NCBI RefSeq assembly: GCF_003063455.1
Contig: NZ_NESN01000003.1
Span: 62,001-126,000 of the forward strand
Source of the DNA: Limnohabitans parvus II-B4
GTDB taxonomy: Bacteria > Pseudomonadota > Gammaproteobacteria > Burkholderiales > Burkholderiaceae_C
Length of the DNA stretch: 64,000 bases
Direction: 5' to 3'
Shown one piece after another: positions 22,033-31,578 of this stretch. A program made the position numbers and the translations under genes. Position 1 is the first letter of the stretch, and each line of letters begins with the position of its first letter. The notes beneath the pieces were generated by a model. It searched no databases. It saw nothing but the letters and a program-made list of their open reading frames with translations, and was not told where the DNA came from.

Positions 22033-24258
22033 ATGTCCAACCACGACCTTGACCCTGTTTGCAACACCTCTGACAACCTCCATTTCCAGGATGTTTTGAC
22101 ACAATCCTTGCAAAACCCCATGCGCCGTGGCTTGTTGCGCGGTGGTTTGGGCCTGGCGGGTCTGGCCATGTTGCCCGGCTGCGCGACCTTGACCTCCGGC
22201 ATGGCCGCTGCGCCCACCGCGTTGGGTTTTGCGGCTGTGGATAAAAGCTTGCTCGACAACGTGATGTTGCCACCTGGCTACCAGTACAGCGTGCTGCACG
22301 CCACGGGGGATGCGTTGGACTCTGCTTTGGCTGCTTACTCCAACCGAGGCATCGAATCGGACGATTGGTCGCGCCGCATTGGCGATCACCATGATGGCAT
22401 GGACATCTATTACATCGATGCGGATGGCCGCTACTCCGATAAGGAAACTCCCCGTGCTGTGCTGTGCGTGAACCACGAGAGCTCTGCCGATTCGCATTTC
22501 CTGCATCCCAACGGGCAAACCTCCAACAACGTGAGCGGCAAGAAATTTGACCAGTTCGGCGAATGGGACCTGGGCACCCGCCCCGAGTTGGAAGTGCTCA
22601 AGGAAATCAACCTTCACGGTGTTTCGGTGGTTGAAATTGTCAAAGGTCCACAAGGCTGGCGCATCCAGCAAGACTCACCATTGAACCGCCGCATCACGGC
22701 GCAAACTCCGGTGCGTGTCAGCGGACCGCGTGTGCACATTGAGCATGTTCGCAACTTCATGGTCAGCCGCTGGGACACAGCCGGAGCCATGGCCCGTGGC
22801 ACGCTCAACAACTGCGGTCACGGAAAAACGCCATGGGGCACTTATTTGGGCTGCGAGGAAAACTGGGCTTATTATTTTCAGACAACGGGCGCGGGTGCGG
22901 CATTGTCTGTCAACGAAGTGGCATCGCGCAAACGCTATGGCGTGGCTGCTGCAGTGCCCGCTGCGGGGGTCAAAAAAGCCGCTGGCCAAGGCTGGCACAC
23001 CGTGTCTGCAACAGACGACCGATTTGCCCGCTGGAACCTTGCTGCCTTGGGTGCCAACGCGGAGAAGGATTTCCGGAATGAGGCCAACACCTTTGGTTTC
23101 ATCGTCGAGATTGATCCCTTGGCTCCCAACTCCACGCCAGCCAAGCGCACGGCCATGGGGCGTTTTGCCCACGAAGCCGCTGTGTGTGGCGTGCCCAAGG
23201 CAGGCGAGCCGCTCGCGTTTTACATGGGCTGTGATTCGCGCAACGAATACATCTACAAGTTCGTGACGACAGCTGTGTGGGATCCGCGTGATGTGGGCGG
23301 TGGCATGGTGGCGGGTGACAAATACCTGAGCGAAGGCAAGCTGTATGCCGCGCGTTTTGACGCCAATGGCCAGGGTGAATGGCTGGAGCTGAACATCGCT
23401 GACCCGCGCATTGCCCAGCACAGCGCCTACAAATTTGCCAACCAAGCCGATGTGTTGGTCAATGCCCGTCACGCCGCAGACGCGGTGGGTGCCACCAAAA
23501 TGGACCGTCCAGAATGGGGTGCAGTCAACCACCGCAATGGCGAGATTTATTTTGCGTTGACCAACAACAGCGCCGCCAACCGCACGCCCACCAAGGTAGA
23601 CCCGGCCAACCCCCGTGCTTACATGGATTTGGATGGCAAAAAAGTGGCTGGCAACCCCAACGGTCACATCATCCGTTTCAAAGAAGCAGGCCACAAAGGT
23701 ACAGCCAAGGCTTTTACCTGGGACATTTTCTTGTTTGGTGCCGAAGACGACTCGGGCGATGCCAATTTGTCGGGCTTGACTGCCAAGAATGCGTTTTCTT
23801 CACCCGATGGTTTGTGGTTCAGCAAGGCCACCGGCATCTGCTGGATCCAGACGGACGATGGCGCTTTCACCGACGAAACCAACTGCATGATGTTGGCCGC
23901 CATTCCGGGACAGGTGGGTGACGGTGGCAAGGTCACCGTCAAAAACAAGATGTTGGTGGGCGGCATTGAACAAACCGGCACGCAAGAAACCTTCCTTGGC
24001 GCGGCTTTGGGCGAGGCCAAATTGCGCCGGTTCCTGGTGGCTCCCAAAGGCGCAGAAGTCACGGGCATCACCGAAACCGCAGATGGTCGCACTTTGTTTG
24101 TGAACATTCAGCACCCTGGTGAGTTGTCCAAGCCTTTGTCGTCTGGCGAAGCGCCTCAAAGCACCTGGCCTGGCAATCAAGGCTATGGTGTGGCGGGGCG
24201 TCCTCGTTCAGCCACCATCGTCATCACACGCAAAGACGGTGGTCTGATCGGCCTGTAA
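22033..24258 (+). CDS. phoX: PhoX-type alkaline phosphatase (DUF839)
   Basis: PhoX enzymes are calcium/iron-dependent phosphomonoesterases exported through Tat. This one is 741 residues from the ATG at 22033 (start MSNHDLDPV); ATG codons at 22018 and 22027 are alternatives. GGAG at 22020-22023 gives 9-nt spacing to 22033. Residues 30-60 read NPMRRGLLRGGLGLAG then LAMLPGC, a twin-arginine signal with a lipobox-like cysteine. The DUF839 core shows VCVNHESSADSHF-type, GCEENW and MGCDSRNEYIYKF motifs. A triple Pho box precedes it and a strong terminator follows, so it is transcribed alone. It would release phosphate from organic phosphates in the periplasm. Confidence 0.92.
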   Translation: MSNHDLDPVCNTSDNLHFQDVLTQSLQNPMRRGLLRGGLGLAGLAMLPGCATLTSGMAAAPTALGFAAVDKSLLDNVMLPPGYQYSVLHATGDALDSALAAYSNRGIESDDWSRRIGDHHDGMDIYYIDADGRYSDKETPRAVLCVNHESSADSHFLHPNGQTSNNVSGKKFDQFGEWDLGTRPELEVLKEINLHGVSVVEIVKGPQGWRIQQDSPLNRRITAQTPVRVSGPRVHIEHVRNFMVSRWDTAGAMARGTLNNCGHGKTPWGTYLGCEENWAYYFQTTGAGAALSVNEVASRKRYGVAAAVPAAGVKKAAGQGWHTVSATDDRFARWNLAALGANAEKDFRNEANTFGFIVEIDPLAPNSTPAKRTAMGRFAHEAAVCGVPKAGEPLAFYMGCDSRNEYIYKFVTTAVWDPRDVGGGMVAGDKYLSEGKLYAARFDANGQGEWLELNIADPRIAQHSAYKFANQADVLVNARHAADAVGATKMDRPEWGAVNHRNGEIYFALTNNSAANRTPTKVDPANPRAYMDLDGKKVAGNPNGHIIRFKEAGHKGTAKAFTWDIFLFGAEDDSGDANLSGLTAKNAFSSPDGLWFSKATGICWIQTDDGAFTDETNCMMLAAIPGQVGDGGKVTVKNKMLVGGIEQTGTQETFLGAALGEAKLRRFLVAPKGAEVTGITETADGRTLFVNIQHPGELSKPLSSGEAPQSTWPGNQGYGVAGRPRSATIVITRKDGGLIGL

Positions 24259-24297
24259 AAACAACAGAGTCGGTTTGCCCGTTTTCCGGGTGACGCC

Positions 24298-24326
24298 AAG
24301 GCCACGCCCCGTGCGTGGCCTTTTTT
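24298..24326 (+). terminator. Rho-independent terminator of phoX
   Basis: A perfect 10-bp stem, AAGGCCACGC/GCGTGGCCTT, with a 5-nt loop is followed by six T. It begins 39 bp after the phoX stop. The A-rich left flank means it could also work on the minus strand. Confidence 0.92.
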
Positions 24327-24329
24327 GTT

Positions 24330-24569
24330 TGCACTGTGCGTGGCTCATCGAAAAACGGCGCATTCACCACCAGCAAACTGAGCCAGGCCGCCGCAATGAG
24401 GGTGAACAGGCCTTGCAAAAACTGCATCGCAAAGGCCTTGCCACCCACCAGCACGGCCATCAATGCTTTGCTCAGGCTGTTGGCGCTCTCTTTCAGCCCC
24501 GATCAGCAAACCAATGCCCAAAGCGACAGAAAGATCAAAAAGAACCGAAACAGAGAGAAAGCTCGGCAT
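24330..24569 (-). pseudogene. Remnant of an MgtC/DUF4010-type membrane protein, internally deleted
   Basis: Two minus-strand frames overlap here. The first begins at 24569 with MPSFLSVSVLFDLSVALGIG and then LLIGAERER, the N-terminal signature of MgtC/DUF4010 proteins. After that the frame makes no sense. A second frame beginning within the same bases gives GLKESANSLSKALMAVLV then GGKAFAMQFLQGLF, which looks like the C-terminal membrane part of the same family. About 30 N-terminal and 60 C-terminal residues remain of a protein of roughly 400, so a large internal deletion with a frame change is likely. The remainder of the phoX-pstS gap holds only the phoX terminator and the pstS promoter. Confidence 0.5.
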
Positions 24570-24687
24570 TTGATGCTTTTTGAGAACAGAAAGGCTCATG
24601 AGCCTAGTCCTTTAGGCGGTTGAAAACTTGATTTGGACCCAGTTTTAGCGGATACGGCCAGTGTTCGTCATCAAAACAAAGGGTTTT

Positions 24688-24721
24688 CTGACACGGCATT
24701 GTCACAATCGGCGGATAAAGT
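24688..24721 (+). promoter_or_regulatory. PhoB-dependent promoter of the pst operon
   Basis: CTGACACGGCATTGTCAC (24688-24705) has two half-sites 11 bp apart, each 5/7. After 10 bp comes TAAAGT (24716-24721, 4/6 to the -10). The pstS start lies 76 bp downstream. The layout is the same as at ppk and ppx. Confidence 0.68.
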
Positions 24722-24797
24722 TGAAACAGGTGCCGAAAAGCTCTCGTGAGCACCCGTCCGAATCCCGAATTTTTATCACCCTGAACCAGGAGTTGAC

Positions 24798-25814
24798 ATG
24801 TTGAAAATGAAACCTGCCATCGTTGCGATTGGCCTGAGTGTGGTGGCTGCCACCACATGGGCTGCTGACATCACAGGCGCCGGCGCCACATTCCCTTACC
24901 CCATCTACGCCAAATGGGCCGAGGCTTACAAAGCCGCCACCGGTGTGGGCCTGAACTACCAATCCATTGGTTCTTCGGGTGGCTTGAAGCAAATTCGTGC
25001 CAAAACCGTGAGCTTTGGCGCTTCTGATGCGCCCGTGTCTGGTGCTGATCTGGACAAAGATGGCATGGTCCAGTTTCCTGCCATTGTGGGCGGCACTGTG
25101 CCGGTTGTGAACTTGGAAGGCTTCAAGCCCGGCGAATTGCGCATCACCGGCCCTGTGCTGGCCGAGGTGTACATGGGCACCATCAGCAAGTGGAACGATG
25201 CCAAATTGGCGGCGCTGAACCCTGGCAAAAAGTTGCCTGACCAGGCCATCACCGTGGTGCACCGCGCTGACGGTTCAGGCACCACGTTCAACTTCACCGA
25301 TTACCTGACGGCGGTCAGCAAAGCTTGGGCCGACAAAGTGGGCAAGGGTGCTGCTGTGAAGTGGCCTGCTGACTCTTCTGTCGGTGGCAAGGGCAACGAA
25401 GGCGTGGCCGCCAACGTGAACCGCGTCAAGGGCGCTGTGGGTTATGTGGAATACGCCTACGTCAAGAAAAACAATATGACTTTCCTGCAGTTGCAAAACG
25501 CTGCGGGCAAATATGTGAACCCTGACGACCTGACTTTTGCAGCCGCTGCTGCCGGTGCCGATTGGTTCAGCGTGCCTGGCATGGGTGTGTCCATGGTGAA
25601 CGCTAAGGGCAACGACAGCTGGCCCATCAGCACCGCCTCCTTCATCTTGATGTACAAAAAGCCTGCCGACAAAGCGGCTTCGGACGAAGTGCTGAAATTC
25701 TTTGACTGGGCTTTCAAGAACGGCAAGAAACTGGCCTCTGATCTGGACTATGTGCCATTGCCAGATGCATTGACCAGCCAGATCCGCGCCAAAGTCTGGT
25801 CCGAGATCAAGTAA
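24798..25814 (+). CDS. pstS: Phosphate ABC transporter periplasmic binding protein
   Basis: PstS captures phosphate in the periplasm with high affinity. The 338-residue protein has a signal peptide ending at TTWAADITGAG and then the conserved ATFPYPIYAKWAEAY. SSGGLKQI and ADGSGTTFNFTDYL line the phosphate pocket, as in all PstS proteins. CCAGGAG precedes the ATG. A Pho box lies upstream and a stable hairpin follows the stop, which would allow more PstS than permease to be made from the same transcript. Confidence 0.97.
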   Translation: MLKMKPAIVAIGLSVVAATTWAADITGAGATFPYPIYAKWAEAYKAATGVGLNYQSIGSSGGLKQIRAKTVSFGASDAPVSGADLDKDGMVQFPAIVGGTVPVVNLEGFKPGELRITGPVLAEVYMGTISKWNDAKLAALNPGKKLPDQAITVVHRADGSGTTFNFTDYLTAVSKAWADKVGKGAAVKWPADSSVGGKGNEGVAANVNRVKGAVGYVEYAYVKKNNMTFLQLQNAAGKYVNPDDLTFAAAAAGADWFSVPGMGVSMVNAKGNDSWPISTASFILMYKKPADKAASDEVLKFFDWAFKNGKKLASDLDYVPLPDALTSQIRAKVWSEIK

Positions 25815-25846
25815 ACCGAGTTGAAGCCTGCTGTACAGGTTTCACT

Positions 25847-25874
25847 GACCCCTTGCCCATGTGGGTGAGGGGTC
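25847..25874 (+). other. Intercistronic stem-loop between pstS and pstC
   Basis: GACCCCTTGCCC pairs with GGGTGAGGGGTC (two G-U wobbles) around an ATGT loop, a 12-bp stem. There is no T-run after it, so it is more likely a 3'-end stabiliser or partial attenuator than a full terminator. It sits 33 bp after the pstS stop and 50 bp before the pstC start. Confidence 0.65.
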
Positions 25875-25923
25875 TTGGCGTAAAACAGTGGTATTTGCTA
25901 TGCAGTTGTCACAAGGAATAACT

Positions 25924-26910
25924 ATGGGCTCGATCGAAACGGCCAGCCAAGTGCCCGATCAAAACATGCTGTCCGTCGTGAAGCGACAACGCATCCAGGA
26001 TTTCTTTTTTCACAAGATCACGCTGGGCTTTTCCCTGCTGGTCTTGTTTGCCCTCTTGGGCATCATCATTTCTTTGCTCCTCAACGCCTGGCCGTCACTG
26101 TCTAAGTTCGGCTTTCAGTTCATCTGGCGCGTGGAGTGGGACATCGTCAATGACGAGTTTGGTGCAGCGATTGCGATCTTTGGCACGCTGGTCAGTGCGG
26201 TCATTGCATTGGTGATTGCAGTGCCTTTGTCGTTTGGCATTGCTTTGTTTCTGACTGAAACCTGCCCCACATATTTGCGCCGCCCCCTGGGCACGGCCAT
26301 CGAATTGCTGGCTGCAGTGCCATCCATCATTTACGGCATGTTCGGTTTGTTCATCTTTGCCCCGCTCTTTGCCGAGTACGGACAGCCTGCCTTGCAGTCC
26401 ACCTTGGGTCAGATGCCCATCATCGGCAGCCTGTTCGGTGGTGCCATGAACGGCGTGGGCATTTTGGCGGCTGGCATCATTTTGGCTTTCATGATCTTGC
26501 CCTTCATCGCCGCTGTGATGCGCGATGTGTTTGAAATCGTGCCGCCCATCTTGCGTGAGTCGGCTTATGGTTTGGGCTGCACCACATGGGAAGTGGTGCG
26601 CAGCATTGTGTTGCCCTACACCCAAAAAGGTGTGATCGGTGGCGTCATGCTGGGCTTGGGGCGTGCACTGGGTGAAACCATGGCCGTGACCTTTGTGATC
26701 GGCAATTCACAGCGCTTGAGCGCATCGCTGTTTTCGCCAGGCACCACCATCGCCTCTACCTTGGCCAATGAATTCGGCGAGGCTGCAGACTTCCATTTGT
26801 CCACCCTCTTTGCATTGGGCTTCTTGCTGTTCGTGATCACTTTCATTGTCTTGAGCATTGCCAAGATCATGTTGATCCGTGCAGAAAAAGCCAAAGGCAC
26901 CAAAAGCTGA
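25924..26910 (+). CDS. pstC: Phosphate ABC transporter permease PstC
   Basis: This inner-membrane permease subunit pairs with PstA. The ATG at 25924 has AAGGA 6 nt upstream and gives 328 residues; an upstream frame extension lacks such a signal. About six membrane helices are seen. The permease (EAA) loop is [21 protein letters not shown], followed by [16 protein letters not shown], both typical of PstC. The N-terminus is cytoplasmic and polar up to residue 40. It follows the pstS hairpin and precedes pstA by 21 bp. Confidence 0.95.
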   Translation: MGSIETASQVPDQNMLSVVKRQRIQDFFFHKITLGFSLLVLFALLGIIISLLLNAWPSLSKFGFQFIWRVEWDIVNDEFGAAIAIFGTLVSAVIALVIAVPLSFGIALFLTETCPTYLRRPLGTAIELLAAVPSIIYGMFGLFIFAPLFAEYGQPALQSTLGQMPIIGSLFGGAMNGVGILAAGIILAFMILPFIAAVMRDVFEIVPPILRESAYGLGCTTWEVVRSIVLPYTQKGVIGGVMLGLGRALGETMAVTFVIGNSQRLSASLFSPGTTIASTLANEFGEAADFHLSTLFALGFLLFVITFIVLSIAKIMLIRAEKAKGTKS

Positions 26911-26931
26911 GCACCGCACAGGAGAAATTTG

Positions 26932-27780
26932 ATGGATTTGAAAATTTACAAACGCAGGCAACTGGCCAATCGGGTCGGACTGAGCTTGTCCATGATGGCC
27001 ATGGGTCTCGGCTTGTTCGTTTTGTTGTGGATCTTGTATGTGCTGTTCTCGAACGGCATCGCTGCGCTCGATTGGGCCATGTTCACGCAATCCACCCCCG
27101 CGCCCGGCTCGGAAGGCGGTGGCCTGGCCAACGCCATTGTGGGCAGCTTGATGATGGTGCTGGTCACGGCCTTTGTGAGCACACCGATCGGCATCTTTGC
27201 CGGGGTGTACCTGGCCGAATATGGCGACCAGAGCAAAACCGCCGAGCTGACCCGCTTTGTGACCGACATCATGTTGTCAGCGCCCTCGATCGTTTTGGGC
27301 CTGTTTGTCTATGCCATTTTGGTGGCGCAGGTGCAGCATTTTTCCGGTTGGGCTGGTTCGCTGGCCCTGTCGCTGATTGCCGTGCCGGTGGTGGTTCGCA
27401 CCACTGAAAACATGCTGCGCCTGGTCCCGGGCAGCCTGCGCGAGGCGGCTTTTGCGCTGGGTGCACCCCGCTGGAAAGTGGCCACCTTCATCACGTTGCG
27501 TGCGGCCAAGTCGGGTGTCATGACCGGTTTGCTGCTGGCACTCGCGCGCATCAGCGGCGAGACAGCGCCTTTGCTTTTTACGGCGCTCAACAACCAGTTC
27601 TTTTCGACCGACATGAACGCACCCATGGCCAACCTGCCGGTGGTGATCTTCCAGTTCGCCATGAGCCCTTACGACAACTGGGTTCGCTTGGCCTGGGGCG
27701 GCGCTTTGCTGATCACCTTGACGGTGCTGATCTTGAACATCCTGGCGCGCGTGTTTTTCCGCGACAAAGCCCAAGCCTAA
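26932..27780 (+). CDS. pstA: Phosphate ABC transporter permease PstA
   Basis: The second permease subunit has 282 residues and six helices. The EAA loop reads [19 protein letters not shown], and [19 protein letters not shown] is the PstA-specific downstream element. The ATG at 26932 follows AGGAG by 7 nt. It lies between pstC and pstB in the usual pstSCAB order. Confidence 0.95.
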   Translation: MDLKIYKRRQLANRVGLSLSMMAMGLGLFVLLWILYVLFSNGIAALDWAMFTQSTPAPGSEGGGLANAIVGSLMMVLVTAFVSTPIGIFAGVYLAEYGDQSKTAELTRFVTDIMLSAPSIVLGLFVYAILVAQVQHFSGWAGSLALSLIAVPVVVRTTENMLRLVPGSLREAAFALGAPRWKVATFITLRAAKSGVMTGLLLALARISGETAPLLFTALNNQFFSTDMNAPMANLPVVIFQFAMSPYDNWVRLAWGGALLITLTVLILNILARVFFRDKAQA

Positions 27781-27803
27781 TTTTTGAATGAATCGGAATT
27801 GAC

Positions 27804-28583
27804 ATGCCTGCAACTTCACCATTGCCATTGAAGAATGCGATTGAAATTCGCAATCTGAACTTTTTCTATGGTTCCTTCAAGGGCCTGAAAAACGTCAACC
27901 TTGACATCGCCGAGAACAAGGTCACCGCTTTCATCGGGCCTTCGGGCTGCGGCAAATCGACTTTGCTGCGCACGCTCAACCGCATGTACAGCCTCTACCC
28001 CGGCCAGCGCGCCGAAGGTGAGATCAACCTGCATGGCCAGAACGTGCTCGATGCCAAGCAGGACTTGAACTTGCTGCGCGCCCGGGTGGGCATGGTGTTT
28101 CAGAAACCGACGCCATTCCCGATGTCGATTTACGACAACATTGCCTTCGGTATCCGTCTTTATGAAAATCTGGGCCGAGCCGACATGGACGAGCGTGTGG
28201 AGTGGGCATTGTCCAAGGCGGCGATCTGGAACGAAGTCAAGGACAAACTTGGCCAAAGCGGTTTGTCGCTGTCCGGGGGGCAGCAGCAACGCCTGTGCAT
28301 TGCCCGCACCGTGGCCGTCAAGCCTTCTGTGATTTTGCTGGACGAGCCGACTTCTGCGTTGGATCCGATTTCGACCGCCAAGGTCGAAGAGCTGGTGAGT
28401 GAGCTCAAGAAAGACCACACCGTGGCCATCGTGACGCACAACATGCAGCAAGCAGCTCGTGTGTCTGACTTCACGGCCTACATGTATTTGGGCGAGTTGG
28501 TTGAGTTCGGGCAGACCGAGCAAATCTTCATGAAGCCTGCACGCCAAGAGACCGAAGACTACATCACCGGCCGTTTCGGCTGA
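27804..28583 (+). CDS. pstB: Phosphate ABC transporter ATP-binding protein
   Basis: PstB powers the PstCA channel. In 259 residues it shows Walker [10 protein letters not shown], the Q-loop [16 protein letters not shown] with the PstB-typical PTPFPMS, signature LSGGQQQR, Walker [13 protein letters not shown] and the switch histidine in VTHNMQQA. The gene ends 14 bp before phoU. Together with PstSCA and PhoU it also relays phosphate status to PhoR. Confidence 0.97.
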   Translation: MPATSPLPLKNAIEIRNLNFFYGSFKGLKNVNLDIAENKVTAFIGPSGCGKSTLLRTLNRMYSLYPGQRAEGEINLHGQNVLDAKQDLNLLRARVGMVFQKPTPFPMSIYDNIAFGIRLYENLGRADMDERVEWALSKAAIWNEVKDKLGQSGLSLSGGQQQRLCIARTVAVKPSVILLDEPTSALDPISTAKVEELVSELKKDHTVAIVTHNMQQAARVSDFTAYMYLGELVEFGQTEQIFMKPARQETEDYITGRFG

Positions 28584-28597
28584 TCAGGAGAAGTACC

Positions 28598-29296
28598 ATG
28601 GAAAAACACATTTCTAGCCAATTCGATGCCGACCTGACCAACGTGTCGTCCCGCGTTCTGGAGTTGGGGGGACTGGTGGAGTCGCAAACGCGCCATGCCG
28701 TCTACTCTTTGGCCCAGTTCAGCATGGAAGTTGCCAACCAGGTCATTGCCACCGAAAAGCAAGTCAACATGCTTGAAGTGGAAATTGACGCTGAACTGGC
28801 TTCGATCATTGCCCGCCGCCAGCCGACTGCCCGCGATTTGCGCTTGCTGATGGCCATCTCCAAGATCACCGGCAACCTGGAGCGTGCGGGTGATGAAGCC
28901 GAGCGCATTGCCCGCATGGTCAAGCAGATTCTGGAGCAAGGCAGTCCTCGCAACCTGCCTTCTTCCGAGTTGCGCATCGCGTCAGATTTGGCCTCAGATT
29001 TGCTGCGCAAAGCGTTGGACGCGTTTGCCCGCCTGGATGTCAATACGGCACTTGTGATTCTCAAAGAAGACGATCTGATCGATGCCGAGTTCAATGGCTT
29101 TGTGCGCAAGCTGGTCACCTACATGATGGAAGACCCCCGCACCATTTCGGCCAGCCTGGATCTGTTGTTTGTGGCCAAGGCGATTGAACGCATTGGTGAC
29201 CATGCCAAGAACATTGCAGAATTTGTGATTTATGTGGTCAAGGGTGCCGACGTACGCCACACGGCCCTGACGGACATCGAAAAAGCGGTCCAATGA
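28598..29296 (+). CDS. phoU: Phosphate signalling protein PhoU
   Basis: The 232-residue protein consists of two PhoU three-helix repeats. Both show the metal-binding pattern of acidic residues, for example ERAGDEAERIARM in the first repeat and ERIGDHAKNIAEFVIY in the second. PhoU inhibits PhoR when PstSCAB is saturated with phosphate. The gene sits between pstB and phoB, overlapping phoB by 4 bp, so transport and signalling are made from one transcript. Confidence 0.96.
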   Translation: MEKHISSQFDADLTNVSSRVLELGGLVESQTRHAVYSLAQFSMEVANQVIATEKQVNMLEVEIDAELASIIARRQPTARDLRLLMAISKITGNLERAGDEAERIARMVKQILEQGSPRNLPSSELRIASDLASDLLRKALDAFARLDVNTALVILKEDDLIDAEFNGFVRKLVTYMMEDPRTISASLDLLFVAKAIERIGDHAKNIAEFVIYVVKGADVRHTALTDIEKAVQ

Positions 29297-29988
29297 GAAG
29301 CTTGCCCAGAATTCTGATCGTCGAGGACGAGGCTCCGATTGCCGAGTTGATCTCGGTGAACTTGCGCCACAACGGTTTTCAACCCGTCTGGGCCATGGAC
29401 TCGGAGTCGGCGCAGCGTGAATTGGACGAAATCTTGCCCGATGTGATTTTGCTCGACTGGATGCTTCCGGGTGAAAGTGGGTTGGCATTGGCACGCCGCT
29501 GGAGGTCTGCTGCGCGCACCAAGGCCATTCCCATCCTCATGCTCACTGCGCGTGGTGATGAGGCCGATCGGGTCGCTGGTTTGGACGCAGGCGCTGACGA
29601 TTACATCGTTAAACCGTTTTCGCCGCGTGAACTTCTGGCCCGAATCCGTGCGGTTCTTCGCCGCCGGGTCCCTGAGTCCGCTGGTGGTGCCGTGAAGATT
29701 GGCGAATTGCAACTGGATGCGGATACCTACCGTGTCAGCTGGCAAGACAAGCCGATCAAAGTCGGCCCGACCGAATTCAAGTTGCTGCAATACCTGATGC
29801 GCCATCCGGAGCGTGTGCACACGCGCGGCATGTTGCTTGACAAAATTTGGGGTGATCACGTTTACATTGAAGAACGGACGGTGGACGTGCATGTCAAGCG
29901 CTTGCGAGAGTCACTGGGTGATGCTGGCAGCATGATCGAAACGGTGCGCGGTGCAGGCTACCGCATGACCGGCTCTCCCGCGATTTAA
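29293..29988 (+). CDS. phoB: Phosphate regulon response regulator PhoB
   Basis: The 231-residue OmpR-type regulator has a receiver domain with the acidic pair in VEDEAPI, the phospho-acceptor Asp in ILLDWMLPG and the Lys in VKPFSPREL. The C-terminal winged helix ends with the recognition helix region EERTVDVHVKRLRESL. It presumably binds the Pho boxes described here before ppk, ppx, phoX and pstS. It overlaps phoU by 4 bp and precedes phoR by 14 bp. Confidence 0.96.
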   Translation: MRSLPRILIVEDEAPIAELISVNLRHNGFQPVWAMDSESAQRELDEILPDVILLDWMLPGESGLALARRWRSAARTKAIPILMLTARGDEADRVAGLDAGADDYIVKPFSPRELLARIRAVLRRRVPESAGGAVKIGELQLDADTYRVSWQDKPIKVGPTEFKLLQYLMRHPERVHTRGMLLDKIWGDHVYIEERTVDVHVKRLRESLGDAGSMIETVRGAGYRMTGSPAI

Positions 29989-30002
29989 CGGTTGGCGTTT
30001 GA

Positions 30003-31337
30003 ATGCTTGTCCCATTAATTAAGCTGTTTTTCTCAGTACTGGTGGTGGCTTTGGCGGTCTGGTGGTGGGCTGGCTTGACAGAAGCTGCCCTCGCTGCGCT
30101 GTTGGTCGTTTTGGTCTGTGCGGTTGGGGTGATCTGGAAAACTTACCGCATTGAACGGTGGTTGTCTGAATCTGATTTGCATACCCCCCTGCCCTGGAAG
30201 GGTGTCTGGTCGGAGATTGCTCATCGCATTCAGCGCTTGTTGCGCCAACGCGAAAATCAAGTGACTGCTGCAGAGCAGCGATTGCAGTATTTTTTGCAGG
30301 CCATTCAGGCTTCACCCAATGGCGTGACTTTGCTGGATGCGCAAGGCCGTATCGAGTGGTGCAACGCCACTGCATCCAGCCATTTGGGCTTGGATGTCAG
30401 TCGCGATTTAAAGCAACACATTGTCCATTTGGTTCGCGATCCTGTTTTTTCCAAATACTTCGCCGTGGACCAGCATGACTCGGAAGTGGTCATCGATGGT
30501 CGTGCCAGCTCCTTGGTCAAAACACCCAAGTTATCGGTGCAGCTTCATGCGTATGGCGAAGGTCAGCAGTTGTTGCTCACTCGGGACATCACTTCGGTCA
30601 CCCTGGCCGATGCCATGCGCCGTGATTTTGTAGCCAATGTGTCGCACGAAATTCGAACCCCGCTTACGGTGCTCGGTGGCTTTGTGGAAACCTTGCAGTC
30701 CATCCCCTTGGAGGCTGATGAACAGCAACGTTACCTGCACTTGATGGCCGTTCAGGCCGACCGCATGCAAAGCCTGGTGGCTGATTTGTTGACTTTGTCT
30801 CAGCTCGAAGGCAGCTTGCCCCCCGGTTTGTACGAGAAAGTGAACTTGCCGGACTTGATGGGCCGCGTGGCCACAGATGCCGCGGCTTTGTCCTCGGTGT
30901 TGTCTGATCAAGAGGGTGACGAGCGGGTGCCTGTTCATGAGTTGATTTTTGAGCCGGTACCGCATTGGTCTTTGCTGGGTGTTCGGTCGGAACTGCTCAG
31001 TGCCATTTCGAATTTGGTGAGCAATGCCGTTCGGTACACACCTGCAGGTGGTCAGATCCGTGTGGCGTGGTCTCGCACGGCGGATGGTGCGATTTTTTCA
31101 GTCAGCGATACCGGGCTTGGTATTGCGCCTGAACATTTGCCGCGCTTGTCAGAGCGGTTTTACCGCGTGGATCGCAGCCGATCGCGCGAAACGGGTGGTA
31201 CAGGCTTGGGCTTGGCCATTGCCAAACATGTGGTGCAACGCCACGGTGGGGAACTGCGCATCCAGAGCCAAGTTGGCAAGGGATCGACCTTCATGTTGGT
31301 GTTGCCTGCTGGTCGAATTGAGCCTTTGTCTGACTGA
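30003..31337 (+). CDS. phoR: Phosphate regulon sensor histidine kinase PhoR
   Basis: The 444-residue kinase starts with two membrane helices (residues 1-45) without a real periplasmic domain, as in PhoR of enteric bacteria. A PAS domain follows (residues 95-200, with LLDAQGRIEWCN). The H box is NVSHEIRTPLTVLGGF, the N box SNLVSNAVRYTP and the G boxes VSDTGLGIAPEHL and GTGLGLAIAKHV. Input therefore comes through PhoU/Pst contact with the PAS region. A GCCTTTG/CAAAGGC inverted repeat spans its stop codon but has no T-run. Confidence 0.95.
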   Translation: MLVPLIKLFFSVLVVALAVWWWAGLTEAALAALLVVLVCAVGVIWKTYRIERWLSESDLHTPLPWKGVWSEIAHRIQRLLRQRENQVTAAEQRLQYFLQAIQASPNGVTLLDAQGRIEWCNATASSHLGLDVSRDLKQHIVHLVRDPVFSKYFAVDQHDSEVVIDGRASSLVKTPKLSVQLHAYGEGQQLLLTRDITSVTLADAMRRDFVANVSHEIRTPLTVLGGFVETLQSIPLEADEQQRYLHLMAVQADRMQSLVADLLTLSQLEGSLPPGLYEKVNLPDLMGRVATDAAALSSVLSDQEGDERVPVHELIFEPVPHWSLLGVRSELLSAISNLVSNAVRYTPAGGQIRVAWSRTADGAIFSVSDTGLGIAPEHLPRLSERFYRVDRSRSRETGGTGLGLAIAKHVVQRHGGELRIQSQVGKGSTFMLVLPAGRIEPLSD

Positions 31338-31578
31338 GGCAAAGGCCGTCAAAGCTGCTTCGCCCATGTCGGGGCATGCGCGGTGTCCGAGGTCCTTGCA
31401 CCCATGTGAATCGCCATGGATGGTCTGGAATTCATGAAATACGTTGAATCCTTTTTAATCACTCGCGAGCAGGAAGGGGAATACCCGGATGTTCGATCCC
31501 TGGATGATTTGATACCTTAAGCGGCATCTGGCCCTCTACCGTCTTGAGGGTCGCAGATCCATTAGAGGAGACACATCC

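Noticed and set aside
31338..31578. A possible small RNA or tRNA in the gap after phoR, because of a GTTCGATCCC string near 31493
   Set aside because: No acceptor stem, D arm or anticodon arm can be drawn around it.
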